Below, in pieces: positions 1 to 7,920 of a stretch of 16,854 nucleotides of DNA (position 1 is its first letter; every line of letters begins with the position of its first letter). Source of the stretch: Clostridiales bacterium UBA929 (GTDB taxonomy: Bacteria; Bacillota; Clostridia; Oscillospirales; UBA929). The notes beneath the pieces are model-generated. The model was not told the origin of the DNA and did no database searches. It worked only from the letters and a program-made list of their open reading frames with translations. Both the position numbers and the translations under genes were made by a program. The stretch lies in the NCBI GenBank assembly GCA_002293625.1, contig DBDP01000142.1:1-16854 (forward strand), read 5' to 3'.

Positions 1-1
1 G

Positions 2-3000
2 ACCGCTACCATCCGGAAGGGGAATAGCAGAACAAACCAAAAAATCAAGATGTTCTATCTGCTCCTTCTGCCCGGTAGTAATAGCGGCTACACCCCCGAT
101 AAGCAAGCAGGCGTTTATAAAGCGGCGATATGGGATTATGATGCCGTCGAGCCTTTCGGCTACCGTTTTGATACCTTCGCCGTGGTCGAAAAAAACGGTA
201 GGGAAACCCTTGTTGACTATAACGGCGATTTTGTTACCCTTGACCAAAACAACGCTGTTATTTGGTTCGACTGGATTGGCACGTCGCAATCAGACTATAC
301 TCCGGCGCGTTATACCAAAAACGGCACGGAAATAGACTGCTACATAGAAAACAGCACCGGGCGTATCGCTGATACCCCGCCATTACAATTCGCCCTTGTA
401 ACGGCGGCTGGTTTGGTGAAAGACACCGCTTACAACCGCAACAAGTGGGAGTATCAGGTTGATATTCTATTGGAAGATGGCACTACGCAAAAGAATTTAG
501 TGCTTGATGGTATAGTCATGGGTAACGATGAGGGTAACGCAACGATGCTTACCCCCGGCAACACGCCTGCGGATAGATCCGGAACCTATGGAACTAAAAC
601 CGATGCAAATGGCGCGAAACTATATTTCAGTAGCTACAGTGGTTATGACATTTTCGACCACGACACAGACGGCGACGGTCTTGAGCAAGTAGCCGACCAC
701 ATTTGGGGATACCGTGTTTTCGATAACAGGATCACTCTTTATGAGGCAGATATGATCCAAGAAATCGGCGACATTATAGATACTGCCCAGCGCGTTCAAG
801 CTACCGCCAACAATCACTTCAACGAGACATGGGGGCAAACCCTCGGCGAATACACTTATGGTCTCCGCGGACGCGGTCTCCTTCTGAACGACGACAGCCG
901 CATCTTTATGAAGACGATTAACAACAACACCGGTCGCGATATTTACAGAATCCACAAAACCAGTGTTCCGGGCTTCACCGGAGCGTTTGAGACGGAAACC
1001 CTCATTGACGGTCCGTATGCGCGTGTCGCTTACGTAAACACCAATGCCCGCACCGCCGCGGACAACTCCACCCATTGGGCCGTTGCCCTTGACTGGTGGA
1101 CTACGTTTGACAGCAGCAGCCGCTATGCGGGCGAAGTCTTCGCGATGCTCGCCGACGGTTCCTACAAACTGCTGACCAGCGTTGATCTCCCTGAGTTCGA
1201 CGTTTCGTTCCGCGACACAGACCGTCTCCTCCGCAGAGGCGACGTGTTCACTTTTCAGACCGTGGATAATACAATAGACACCATTGAGAATATAACTGTG
1301 CTTGCGGCGGACGCCTTGGTCGGCAGATACGACGGCACTCATTTTCCGCTTGTCAACTTCGACAACGACGGCTTGGTTGACAACCTCACCTACGGAGCCG
1401 GCTACTACGGCACCACCGGAAACAACCACTTCATGGTTGACGCCACCAAAGCCTTCAACGCCAGCGACGAAGACGCAAACACCGCTGCCAACGCGGGTCA
1501 ATCCGCCGTGAGCGGCTGGGGTACCGACCAAGACGACGGCTACGGCTGGAACCTCTACATCTTCAGTGCTGACGAAGGCGGTCTGAACGAAGCCAACGTG
1601 GATCAGCTCCTCGTTGTCAAGCAGGACGGCACAAACCGCGCTCCTGACCAGCGCTATCTAGCAACCAAAGTCGAAGAAATCATTGACGACTTGGATGCTC
1701 TTTTCACCGGTGGCGGAGAAAACAACGGTCTTGATCTCGGTACGCTTAAGATTAACCTTCCGATCAACACCAACAACGAAAACGAAATTGATGATCTCCA
1801 AGAGGCCATCAAGAACGCTATCGACTCCATCTTCGCGCAGTACGGCGCGGCTTGCTCGGTCATTTGGAGCTATGACCTCGATAATAACATTGACCTCAGC
1901 GGCATTGTAAACTATCCATATGACGGATCCAGCAATGGCACCATCGAAATTGACTTCGAGTACTACATCGGCGGTATGCTCGGCGGTTCCGACGGACTGT
2001 TGAAGTTCGACGGAGACATGATTGTCCTTGCCTATGGCAACGCGGCATGTGACGATGAAGATTATTTCCCGCTTACTGTTGATTTGCCGCTGCAGGATCA
2101 AGACATACTCGACGTCAACGCGGCGATGCAAGCCATCATCGACCAAATCGAATCAGACCTCGCCATAACATTTGACGCAGCTATTAGCAACAAGCTGCTT
2201 GGTGCAACGTGGTTCGATCCCTCTAGCGAAGATAGCGATGACATCGTAGGATATCTGGAAACATACCTCACGACCGCCATCGGAACAACACTAGACTACA
2301 ATGGCGTAACGGATAGCTATTATACCGGCGGCTGGTATGTGGCTTTAAGCGCGATAACCGAAGCTAACGAACCCCCCGGCACCCCCGGTTCCGCCACCGC
2401 CACTGTTTACTTCAAGTCTGACGATGGCAATGACGAACCCGAAGAAGGCACGATGACCATTAGGTTGATCATCCCGGCTTCAGTAGGCAAACTCGTGGTT
2501 AACCCGACAGTAATCAGCGATTTCCTCAAAGGCGGCTTTGCGCTCCCCGAAATCACCATTACGCTTATTGATGAGTGGGGCGAAGTAGACACAACCGTAA
2601 TGGATTACGTCACAGTCGCTGTAGATGACGACGACGGAAACGACGACACCTTAGGCGGAATCGGAAGCGTAACCGCCGTTGCCGGTGAAGCCACATTCGA
2701 TGACCTCGAACTGACAGAAGGTGATTCCGCAGACACCGCTGCAACGCTGACATTCTCGTTGCCGAACTATGCGGACGCGATAGTAGAGGTCTCCTACGCG
2801 GAACCGACCATAACCACCGGTACGGTTGTATTTAACTTGCTCAACCTCAACCCGACCATCACCGCCGAACAGTTTGCAAACCAAAAATACCTCATTTTCG
2901 AAATTGACAATTCTAACATTGTCAACGTTGACCAACTAGAATTCTATATTAACTCTGACAGCGGTTGGTATGCCCGGGTGTTAAACATCAACGTTGCAGA

Positions 3001-4951
3001 CGGCGTATTCTATATTGACCTCAAGGCGACTGTGCTGTCTGGCTTTACTGCGTCAGGTGCTTGGTTCCAAATGGGGATGCAACCACTAATGGATGACTTC
3101 TTTGCAGGAGACGATTTGCCTACTGAGTTGGGCACAGTTACATGCTACTTCTCAAAATATAAACCCCTCAACATCACCGACGTAACCCCCATCGATTATA
3201 CCATCCTTTACGGTAAATCTACTCAAAGCATAGATATTTTGTCCGCCGTAAGTTCCCAAGGGCTGCAAGCCTTTGAAAACGAAAATGGGCTTTGGGGTTA
3301 CAAAGACGCAAACGGCACGGTTGTCATCGCGCCGCAATACGAAGCGGGATGGATGGAATCGGGTTCCGCAACCGCGCACCCGTTCACACGTAATTTAGCA
3401 TGGTTCAAAAAAGACGGAAAATACGGCTTACTGCGGATTGTCGAAGGAACTCATATCGCGGCACCGGCAAGTTACAATCCCCAGCCCGGCTCTTACAACA
3501 ACCAAGTCTACATCAGTATCCCGGCTGTCAGCAGCGGTGTTGAGGTGTTCTACACCACCGACGCGGCGTACACTCCCACCGTGACATTCGTCAACGGCGT
3601 TGCAACTGCCGGCACCGCCACTGCCAAACTCACAAGCACCAGTATCCTGCTGAACACACCGGGTACATACACCGTGCGTACTATATTGGTGCGGAACGGC
3701 AAAGTCAGCAATGTGCTTGAAGGGGTTTACACCGTAGCTCGAAGCAGCTATGATCCGCCCGATCCCCCAACCGATCCTGCCGGAGACCCCGCTCCGGTCG
3801 AGATTGACAGCACTACAGCCGGTGACAGCGCCCACGCGACGGTGAGCGCAGACGCGCTGGAAGACGCGATCAACCAAGCTGCGGAATATGATACAATCAC
3901 AGTCGATATTCTGTTACCCGACGGCACAGACTCCAATGACATCAAGGCTGTTGACGTGGACTTCCCCAAGAGCGTGTTTTCCGACATCGAGCAGACAGAC
4001 GCTCTCCTCCTGATTAATACACCGGTTGCGAGCATAACGCTCGATAACGCCGCCATCGACGAGATTGAAGGCACGGGAAACGGAACGGTTCGTATCAGCG
4101 CCTCTGTCCTGGATACGGATACGCTGCCGGATATGTTCAAAATGGTAGTCGGTGACCGCCCGGTGTTTGATTTCACCGCAACGGTCGGCGGAAACACCGT
4201 AACCAACTTCGGCGATGGCTTTGCTCATGTGGAAATCCCGTATATCCGAAGAGAAGGCGAAAACCCAAACGCAATCGTTATATGGTATCTTGCCGATGAT
4301 GGGTCACTGACTCTCGTTACCGGGCGATATGACAGAGTACGGGGTGTTGTGTACTTCGACACAAACCACTTCTCAAAATATGTCGTTGGTTATAACATGG
4401 CTGAGTATACCGACATCGGAGACAGCTTTGCGGAAGATGCCATCATTTATCTCGCGGCGAGGGACTGCTTTACCCATATCACCGGCAACTTGTTTAGCCC
4501 TTCGCAGGAAATCACGCGCGGTGAGTTCACGATGGTTCTGATGAAAGCGTATGGCATAGAACCGACGGGAGGCGGGGAGAATTTTTCCGATGTGGATCCA
4601 ACCGCCGCATACGCGCAATACTTAATTACAGCAAGAGATATGGGTTTAATAACCGGCAGCGGGAACAATACCTTCCGCCCGGAAGCGGCAATGACGCGCA
4701 GCGACATGTTCACCCTCCTGTACAACGTACTTAGTGCGCTGGGCAAGATCCCCGAACCTGTATCGGGCGGCAAAGGTTTATCAGATTTCTCGGATGCCGA
4801 TGAACTCCCGCCTTGGACTGTGGAAGCCGTGGAAGCGTTGGCGAAAGCCAATATCATCGGCAATACCATCGACGGTAGAATCAACCCGAAGGGTAAAACA
4901 GGACGTCAGTCAATGGCGCAATTGATTTACAATCTATTCAACCTTCAGTAA
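2..4951 (+). CDS. Large SLH-domain surface protein, 5' end outside window
   Basis: This is a secreted or cell-surface protein, probably held on the cell wall by three C-terminal SLH repeats, which in the family bind pyruvylated secondary cell wall polymers. The frame is open to the left edge. The first ATG (50) has no ribosome binding site and no signal peptide follows, so the true start probably lies upstream. Counting from that ATG, residues 1-1060 are Asp/Asn/Thr/Gly-rich beta-type sequence without a domain I can name. A WG-type repeat (GLWGYKDANGTVVIAPQYE) lies near 1080-1100, and a chitobiase-C-terminal-like module with YTTD and YTVRTI near 1140-1230. SLH repeats lie near 1450-1505, 1507-1565 and 1577-1633. 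The first two carry ITRGEF and MTRSDM at the TRAE position; the third has the degenerate TGRQSM. Substrate or ligand is unknown. It resembles clostridial S-layer or adhesin-type proteins. Family assignment is firm at the C-terminus only. Confidence 0.88.
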   Translation, partial: TATIRKGNSRTNQKIKMFYLLLLPGSNSGYTPDKQAGVYKAAIWDYDAVEPFGYRFDTFAVVEKNGRETLVDYNGDFVTLDQNNAVIWFDWIGTSQSDYTPARYTKNGTEIDCYIENSTGRIADTPPLQFALVTAAGLVKDTAYNRNKWEYQVDILLEDGTTQKNLVLDGIVMGNDEGNATMLTPGNTPADRSGTYGTKTDANGAKLYFSSYSGYDIFDHDTDGDGLEQVADHIWGYRVFDNRITLYEADMIQEIGDIIDTAQRVQATANNHFNETWGQTLGEYTYGLRGRGLLLNDDSRIFMKTINNNTGRDIYRIHKTSVPGFTGAFETETLIDGPYARVAYVNTNARTAADNSTHWAVALDWWTTFDSSSRYAGEVFAMLADGSYKLLTSVDLPEFDVSFRDTDRLLRRGDVFTFQTVDNTIDTIENITVLAADALVGRYDGTHFPLVNFDNDGLVDNLTYGAGYYGTTGNNHFMVDATKAFNASDEDANTAANAGQSAVSGWGTDQDDGYGWNLYIFSADEGGLNEANVDQLLVVKQDGTNRAPDQRYLATKVEEIIDDLDALFTGGGENNGLDLGTLKINLPINTNNENEIDDLQEAIKNAIDSIFAQYGAACSVIWSYDLDNNIDLSGIVNYPYDGSSNGTIEIDFEYYIGGMLGGSDGLLKFDGDMIVLAYGNAACDDEDYFPLTVDLPLQDQDILDVNAAMQAIIDQIESDLAITFDAAISNKLLGATWFDPSSEDSDDIVGYLETYLTTAIGTTLDYNGVTDSYYTGGWYVALSAITEANEPPGTPGSATATVYFKSDDGNDEPEEGTMTIRLIIPASVGKLVVNPTVISDFLKGGFALPEITITLIDEWGEVDTTVMDYVTVAVDDDDGNDDTLGGIGSVTAVAGEATFDDLELTEGDSADTAATLTFSLPNYADAIVEVSYAEPTITTGTVVFNLLNLNPTITAEQFANQKYLIFEIDNSNIVNVDQLEFYINSDSGWYARVLNINVADGVFYIDLKATVLSGFTASGAWFQMGMQPLMDDFFAGDDLPTELGTVTCYFSKYKPLNITDVTPIDYTILYGKSTQSIDILSAVSSQGLQAFENENGLWGYKDANGTVVIAPQYEAGWMESGSATAHPFTRNLAWFKKDGKYGLLRIVEGTHIAAPASYNPQPGSYNNQVYISIPAVSSGVEVFYTTDAAYTPTVTFVNGVATAGTATAKLTSTSILLNTPGTYTVRTILVRNGKVSNVLEGVYTVARSSYDPPDPPTDPAGDPAPVEIDSTTAGDSAHATVSADALEDAINQAAEYDTITVDILLPDGTDSNDIKAVDVDFPKSVFSDIEQTDALLLINTPVASITLDNAAIDEIEGTGNGTVRISASVLDTDTLPDMFKMVVGDRPVFDFTATVGGNTVTNFGDGFAHVEIPYIRREGENPNAIVIWYLADDGSLTLVTGRYDRVRGVVYFDTNHFSKYVVGYNMAEYTDIGDSFAEDAIIYLAARDCFTHITGNLFSPSQEITRGEFTMVLMKAYGIEPTGGGENFSDVDPTAAYAQYLITARDMGLITGSGNNTFRPEAAMTRSDMFTLLYNVLSALGKIPEPVSGGKGLSDFSDADELPPWTVEAVEALAKANIIGNTIDGRINPKGKTGRQSMAQLIYNLFNLQ

Positions 4952-4964
4952 CAATTGAAAAGTC

Positions 4965-4993
4965 AAAACCGGTAGGAACTCCCTGCCGGTTTT
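4965..4993 (+). terminator. Intrinsic terminator after the SLH gene
   Basis: A 12-base stem (AAAACCGGTAGG with CCTGCCGGTTTT, one G-U pair) closes a 5-base loop (4977-4981) and ends in TTTT, 13 bases after the TAA of the SLH gene. The A-run on the left arm could make it work in both directions. Confidence 0.75.
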
Positions 4994-5000
4994 GGCGTCC

Positions 5001-5045
5001 TTGACAAAACCTCAAGTAGACGTCACTTCCCCGACATGCTACACT
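5001..5045 (+). promoter_or_regulatory. Promoter-like block, copy 1
   Basis: TAGACG (5017-5022) is separated by exactly 17 bases from TACACT (5040-5045), which is preceded by the extended -10 TGC. Upstream lies TTGACAAAACCTCAAG (5001-5016). The same arrangement recurs at 7364-7408, which argues for a conserved regulatory block and not chance. Transcription from here would give a leader of about 190 bases before the epimerase gene. That leader contains a weak TGGAATT/AATTCCA inverted repeat (5054-5060 and 5107-5113). Confidence 0.5.
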
Positions 5046-5170
5046 GGAAATGTTGGAATTAGAGCGGCGAGCGGGCATCCGACATAACCCGAGCTCCTCG
5101 GCAAACAATTCCACAAGTATGAACAAAGAGTAAAATATTAGGAATGTAGTGGTTAACACCCGTCCGGCGC

Positions 5171-5199
5171 TTGCGGACCAACAAGGGGCGTGGTATAGT
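5171..5199 (+). promoter_or_regulatory. Sigma-A-type promoter for the epimerase gene
   Basis: TTGCGG (5171-5176), a 17-base spacer and TATAGT (5194-5199) lie 36 bases before the preferred GTG start at 5236. Spacing and both hexamers fit the housekeeping consensus well. Confidence 0.6.
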
Positions 5200-5235
5200 A
5201 ATTACAGAAACAAAATCTAAAGCGGGGTGTTTCGC

Positions 5236-6270
5236 GTGAAAGAGCAAAAGGACAGGTGCCTTGTGACAGGCGCGACCGGCTATCTCGGCACGGTGCTTGT
5301 GAAAACGCTGCACGACGCGGGATACCCAGTAACGTCTCTTGCTATCCCCGGCGACGACGTTAGTTACATCGCTCCGTATTCGGAGATACGGTATGCCGAC
5401 GTATGCGACGCGAAGGCGCTGGAGCGTGAAGCAACCGGCTTTGACATCATCGTCCATCTGGCGGGTATTGTGGAAATCAGTACGCGCAACCGCGCCAAAA
5501 TGCGGCGCGTCAATATCGGCGGGACGGTCAACGTGGCGGAACTGTGCCGGAAGCACGGCATGAAGATGATCTATTGCAGCTCGGTTCACGCCATTCCCTG
5601 CCTGTCGGACGACGAAACCATGTCGGAAATATCGGATTTCGACGCGGATAAAATCAAGGGACTGTACGGTAAAACCAAAGCCGAAGCGACAAAGCGCATA
5701 TTGGAAATGACCCACGACGGACTGGACGCGATGGTGGCTTACCCATCCGGCATCATCGGCCCGAACGAACGCAGACGCTCAAATATCGGGCAGTTGATCG
5801 TGGACTTCCTATGCGGCGGCTTAACGGCGTACCTTGACGGGCAGTATAACTTTGTGGATGTGCGGGATGTCGCCGCGGGCATATTGGGCATGATTGAAAA
5901 CTGGGCGTCAGGTGAGGGGTATATCCTTTCCGGCCATGTGGTATCTGTGGAACAACTGCTGCGGGAAATCGCCGGAGCCAGCGGACACAAGATGCTACGT
6001 GTGAAGCTGCCGTACTGGTTCATCTACGGGGTAAGTTATCTCGCGGAACTTTACTATTTCATCCTGCGGAAAAAGCCGCTCTTTACACATTACTCGATTC
6101 AGACCCTGCGAAGCAACTGCAACTTTTCAAACAGGAAAGCCCGTGAGAGAATCGGCTTTACACCCCGTCCTCTGCAAGAAAGCCTGTCCGAGATGACGCA
6201 GTGGATCATGACGCACTTCATCACAAAGAGAAAGGGTAAGTACATACCGCTGCTGCCTCCGGTTCCGTGA
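5236..6270 (+). CDS. NAD-dependent epimerase/dehydratase family (extended SDR) protein
   Basis: This is a cytoplasmic or membrane-associated NAD(P)-dependent oxidoreductase or epimerase of the extended short-chain dehydrogenase fold. The N-terminus has the dinucleotide-binding motif TGATGYLG (Gly12, Gly15, Gly18). The active-site pattern is visible as Ser115/Ser116 and Tyr144-x3-Lys148 (YGKTK). A YPSGIIGPNE stretch matches the post-catalytic loop of dihydroflavonol-reductase-like members. Residues near 255-285 (WFIYGVSYLAELYYFIL) are hydrophobic and could contact the membrane, as in 3-beta-HSD-like relatives. GTG 5236 is preferred over GTG 5227, because GCGGGG (5222-5227) sits 8 bases upstream of 5236 and the N-terminus then leads straight into the Rossmann strand. 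Length of 344 residues is normal. Neighbours give no pathway, so the substrate (sugar nucleotide, sterol-like or flavonoid-like) is unknown. Confidence 0.88.
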   Translation: MKEQKDRCLVTGATGYLGTVLVKTLHDAGYPVTSLAIPGDDVSYIAPYSEIRYADVCDAKALEREATGFDIIVHLAGIVEISTRNRAKMRRVNIGGTVNVAELCRKHGMKMIYCSSVHAIPCLSDDETMSEISDFDADKIKGLYGKTKAEATKRILEMTHDGLDAMVAYPSGIIGPNERRRSNIGQLIVDFLCGGLTAYLDGQYNFVDVRDVAAGILGMIENWASGEGYILSGHVVSVEQLLREIAGASGHKMLRVKLPYWFIYGVSYLAELYYFILRKKPLFTHYSIQTLRSNCNFSNRKARERIGFTPRPLQESLSEMTQWIMTHFITKRKGKYIPLLPPVP

Positions 6271-6276
6271 GAAGTC

Positions 6277-6337
6277 AATAATGTTTCAAATCCCGCCAAG
6301 CCGTTTTCCGGCTTTGGCGGGATTTGAAACATTGTTG
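6277..6337 (+). terminator. Very long hairpin after the epimerase gene, probable bidirectional terminator
   Basis: An almost perfect stem of about 28 pairs: 6280-6303 pairs with 6309-6333 with one bulged base, and CAAT/GTTG extends it outward with one G-U pair. The loop is TTTTC. It starts 6 bases after the stop codon, as a terminator should. It lacks a U-tract on either side and is far longer than a usual intrinsic terminator, so it may instead protect the mRNA 3' end or be a small mobile palindrome. Confidence 0.55.
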
Positions 6338-6436
6338 CTGAGTTGGATATGTACCCGAAGCAGTAACGAAAAAAGAACCAAACTGCCTTGATTCTGAAAT
6401 CAACTGGATTATTCTGATATTATCATCATATAGGGA

Positions 6437-6465
6437 TAGACAAAGTGTCTCAAATATGGTATATT
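6437..6465 (+). promoter_or_regulatory. Promoter for the NYN gene with overlapping palindrome
   Basis: TAGACA (6437-6442), a 17-base spacer and TATATT (6460-6465). A short inverted repeat GACAaagTGTC (6439-6449) overlaps the -35 box and could be an operator. A second -10-like TATAAT at 6476-6481 has no good partner box. Confidence 0.5.
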
Positions 6466-6509
6466 GATTTTACTGTATAATGCATGAAACTAATGAGAAG
6501 GTGGTTATA

Positions 6510-7292
6510 ATGCGGATCGATTTCAACACGTTGAAACCTCCCCCTGAGAATATCGAGCATACCTATACCATCGCGTTTATCGATTATGAGTATTTGTTTA
6601 TCAGCTTTACAAAGCAATACCTGATACCTCCAAAACTGCATGAGATTTGTGATGAAATAAAGAGGAACGGTAAATTAACAAAGATTTATGTATTCGGTGA
6701 CTTTACAAAACCCGAACTCTCTCAGGAACGAAATCATATCAGGACAATAACGAGCAATATCATCGACTGCGGCAGTGAGAGTATCATGATCAAGAAAGAC
6801 TTTACAGACTTCATAATGCTGGACCATATTTATCAAGAGCTGAACGAGAATCCCGCCGTTGAACAATTCGTTTTATTTACCGGGGACGGCCACTTCTCCT
6901 CCTCCGCTACATTCCTGAAAAACTTCATGGACAAAACAGTGGGTGTATATGGATTGGCAGGGTCTCTGAGCCGTCAGTTGCGGGATTGTTCTTCTTGGGC
7001 GAAGGAGATGGTCGTGATCGACGACGATGAACATGAATGTCAAATCAATTTGCTCAAGAACATAAAAAAAGTGGTTAACAGGGGTATGATCCCGACATTC
7101 ATGAATACCGTCGAGCATACTATTCGGATTTACGGCGGAGACCACTACAGATACATTCAGGTATTGAGCAGCCTCATAGAGCAAGGGTACATAAACAACG
7201 AGAACCGAATTACGTTCGCGGGTAAGGATGAGTTCCGGATGCTTGCGGTGGATTGGGAGCGTGTAAACAGAGAACTCGCCGTCATTGCATAG
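6510..7292 (+). CDS. NYN/PIN-like domain protein, putative ribonuclease
   Basis: A single-gene unit encoding a 260-residue protein whose first half matches the NYN (LabA/DUF88-type PIN-like nuclease) pattern. FIDYEYLF carries acidic Asp25 where the family has FIDxxNL. DFTDFIMLDHIYQE supplies Asp100/Asp105, and LFTGDGHF supplies Asp126. In the common form the last motif reads SGDSDF, so the second acidic residue is replaced here by His128. The C-terminal half (about 170-260) is basic and helical, with a winged-helix-like look (IEQGYINNENRITF), and may bind nucleic acid. ATG 6510 is chosen because GAGAAGG (6495-6501) lies 8 bases upstream. An in-frame ATG at 6480 has no ribosome binding site and falls within promoter-like sequence. 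RNA cleavage is a family-level inference, and no antitoxin gene is adjacent. No clear terminator follows. Confidence 0.75.
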   Translation: MRIDFNTLKPPPENIEHTYTIAFIDYEYLFISFTKQYLIPPKLHEICDEIKRNGKLTKIYVFGDFTKPELSQERNHIRTITSNIIDCGSESIMIKKDFTDFIMLDHIYQELNENPAVEQFVLFTGDGHFSSSATFLKNFMDKTVGVYGLAGSLSRQLRDCSSWAKEMVVIDDDEHECQINLLKNIKKVVNRGMIPTFMNTVEHTIRIYGGDHYRYIQVLSSLIEQGYINNENRITFAGKDEFRMLAVDWERVNRELAVIA

Positions 7293-7363
7293 AGAGTGGC
7301 CGGCGGTCAATATGAATCTATGACTTCTTGTGTGAATCCATTGCTTAATAATTTATCTCCTGC

Positions 7364-7408
7364 TTGATAAAACCGCAAGTAGACGCCGCACCTTCTCTGT
7401 GCTACACT
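7364..7408 (+). promoter_or_regulatory. Promoter-like block, copy 2
   Basis: TAGACG (7380-7385), exactly 17 bases, then TACACT (7403-7408) with the extended -10 TGC. Upstream lies TTGATAAAACCGCAAG (7364-7379), near identical to 5001-5016. It points into the structured repeats and the helicase-clamp cluster. No gene starts within 480 bases, so its immediate product would be a long structured leader or an RNA. Confidence 0.5.
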
Positions 7409-7420
7409 GAACTCGTTTTT

Positions 7421-7495
7421 AGGTCAAGGGTGAGTCACGGGCTTCAAGCGTCCGGGCTGGTCTAGTACGTCGAGGTCAAAGGGACGAGTGCGTCC
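7421..7495 (+). repeat. Short direct repeats and hairpin in the leader
   Basis: AGGTCAAGGG (7421-7430) recurs as AGGTCAAAGGG (7473-7483), and each is followed by a GCGTCC within the same stretch. The second copy runs into a small hairpin GGACG-agtg-CGTCC (7482-7495). Only two copies are present, so an iteron-type origin is not supported. Confidence 0.35.
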
Positions 7496-7516
7496 AAAAT
7501 AAATCAACAACGAATG

Positions 7517-7628
7517 TGTCACGTTCCATAGCACCCGGCGGTCGGTTGTCTTTCAACCTTCGGTCACGCTCGCAGGCTCACTGTGCCTGCGGTCTCCAAG
7601 CCAACCTGCCGGGTTTTGGAACAGCTCT
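7517..7628 (+). repeat. Structured intergenic repeat A (112 bases)
   Basis: This element is the same length as the copy at 13866-13977, with 9 substitutions and no gaps by my hand alignment. Its ends pair (GTTCCA 7523-7528 with TGGAAC 7617-7622). Inside this, CCCGGC pairs with GCCGGG near the outside, followed by GG/TTG pairs, and CGCAGGC pairs with GCCTGCG around a 7-base loop. Several differences from the other copy keep pairing by G-U exchange. Short open frames across it run through the hairpins and are not credible genes. Confidence 0.8.
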
Positions 7629-7634
7629 AAATTT

Positions 7635-7770
7635 TGTCACGTTCCATGCGCGCCCTGCCGCTCTGTCTGTGCCTACGCGCGCAACGCGCTCTGCGGCAAA
7701 GACTGCGCTCGTACCGTAAATAACTCGCGTGAGATCGTTATTTTCGGTACACGGGCGGTGGAACAGCTCT
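7635..7770 (+). repeat. Structured intergenic repeat B (136 bases)
   Basis: It begins with TGTCACGTTCCAT and ends with TGGAACAGCTCT, exactly the ends of element A, which lies 6 bases upstream, but its interior is unrelated. The interior folds on its own: CGCCC (7651-7655) with GGGCG (7753-7757), and GTACCGTAAATAAC (7711-7724) with GTTATTTTCGGTAC (7737-7750), one mismatch. Same ends with a different core suggests a family of small palindromic elements or an RNA class with a conserved closing stem. Confidence 0.65.
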
Positions 7771-7780
7771 GTTGCAATCA

Positions 7781-7822
7781 AGATCGTATCAACCCCATTT
7801 CGGGGAGGATACGGTCTTTTTT
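7781..7822 (+). terminator. Strong intrinsic terminator or attenuator before the helicase cluster
   Basis: AGATCGTATC (7781-7790) pairs with GATACGGTCT (7808-7817) with one G-U pair. Inside it CCCC (7793-7796) pairs with GGGG (7802-7805), and TTTTTT (7817-7822) follows. It faces the cluster. No clear promoter lies between it and the next gene, so the cluster may depend on read-through. Confidence 0.75.
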
Positions 7823-7828
7823 ATATAT

Positions 7829-7870
7829 ACGAAGTGTTGAAAATTGCGCGAGCAGTTTTCAACATGCCAA
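7829..7870 (+). repeat. TGTTGAAAATT hairpin, copy 1
   Basis: ACGAAGTGTTGAAAATT opens the element and TTTTCAACATGCCAA closes it. TGTTGAAAATTGC (7835-7847) pairs with GCAGTTTTCAACA (7852-7864) around a GCGA loop. The same left and right borders occur before the clamp gene at 10845-10930. It is located 32 bases before ATG 7902. Confidence 0.65.
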
Positions 7871-7920
7871 CAAATCTAAAACAGAAAGAAACAAAACGCC
7901 TATGGGCAAGAGCAAGCTGA
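7864..7920 (+). CDS. Possible 18-codon leader peptide
   Basis: It starts at the ATG inside the conserved AACATGCCAA of the hairpin's right arm and reads MPTNLKQKETKRLWARAS. It ends in TGA, overlapping an in-frame ATG (7920) of the next gene as TGATG. There is no ribosome binding site, and the start is buried in the hairpin. It is listed because the second hairpin copy shows the same arrangement (10924-10965). It may well be chance. Confidence 0.2.
   Translation: MPTNLKQKETKRLWARAS

Larger units (their letters stand above)
7415..7822 (+). ncRNA. Candidate structured RNA or attenuated leader
   Basis: The interval between the promoter-like block ending at 7408 and the strong terminator at 7781-7822 has no convincing gene but is almost filled by foldable sequence (direct repeats, elements A and B). 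A transcript would be about 400 bases. Start and end are inferred from the promoter and terminator only. It may be a free RNA or the attenuated leader of the downstream cluster. Confidence 0.3.

Noticed and set aside
620..1531. 303-codon open frame on the minus strand inside the SLH gene
   Set aside because: It is antisense to a clearly coding frame, has no recognisable domain or ribosome binding site, and a biased composition; several similar antisense frames occur under the other genes.
7421..7483. Iteron-type replication origin
   Set aside because: Only two imperfect direct repeats, no AT-rich unwinding region and no Rep initiator gene in the window.
7516..7719. 67-codon open frame before the helicase cluster
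   Set aside because: It is a reading of repeat A (the same odd peptide appears from repeat C) and has no ribosome binding site.
7517..7770. CRISPR array or tracr-like RNA
   Set aside because: The repeats are 112 and 136 bases with different cores and no spacers, and no Cas gene is present.
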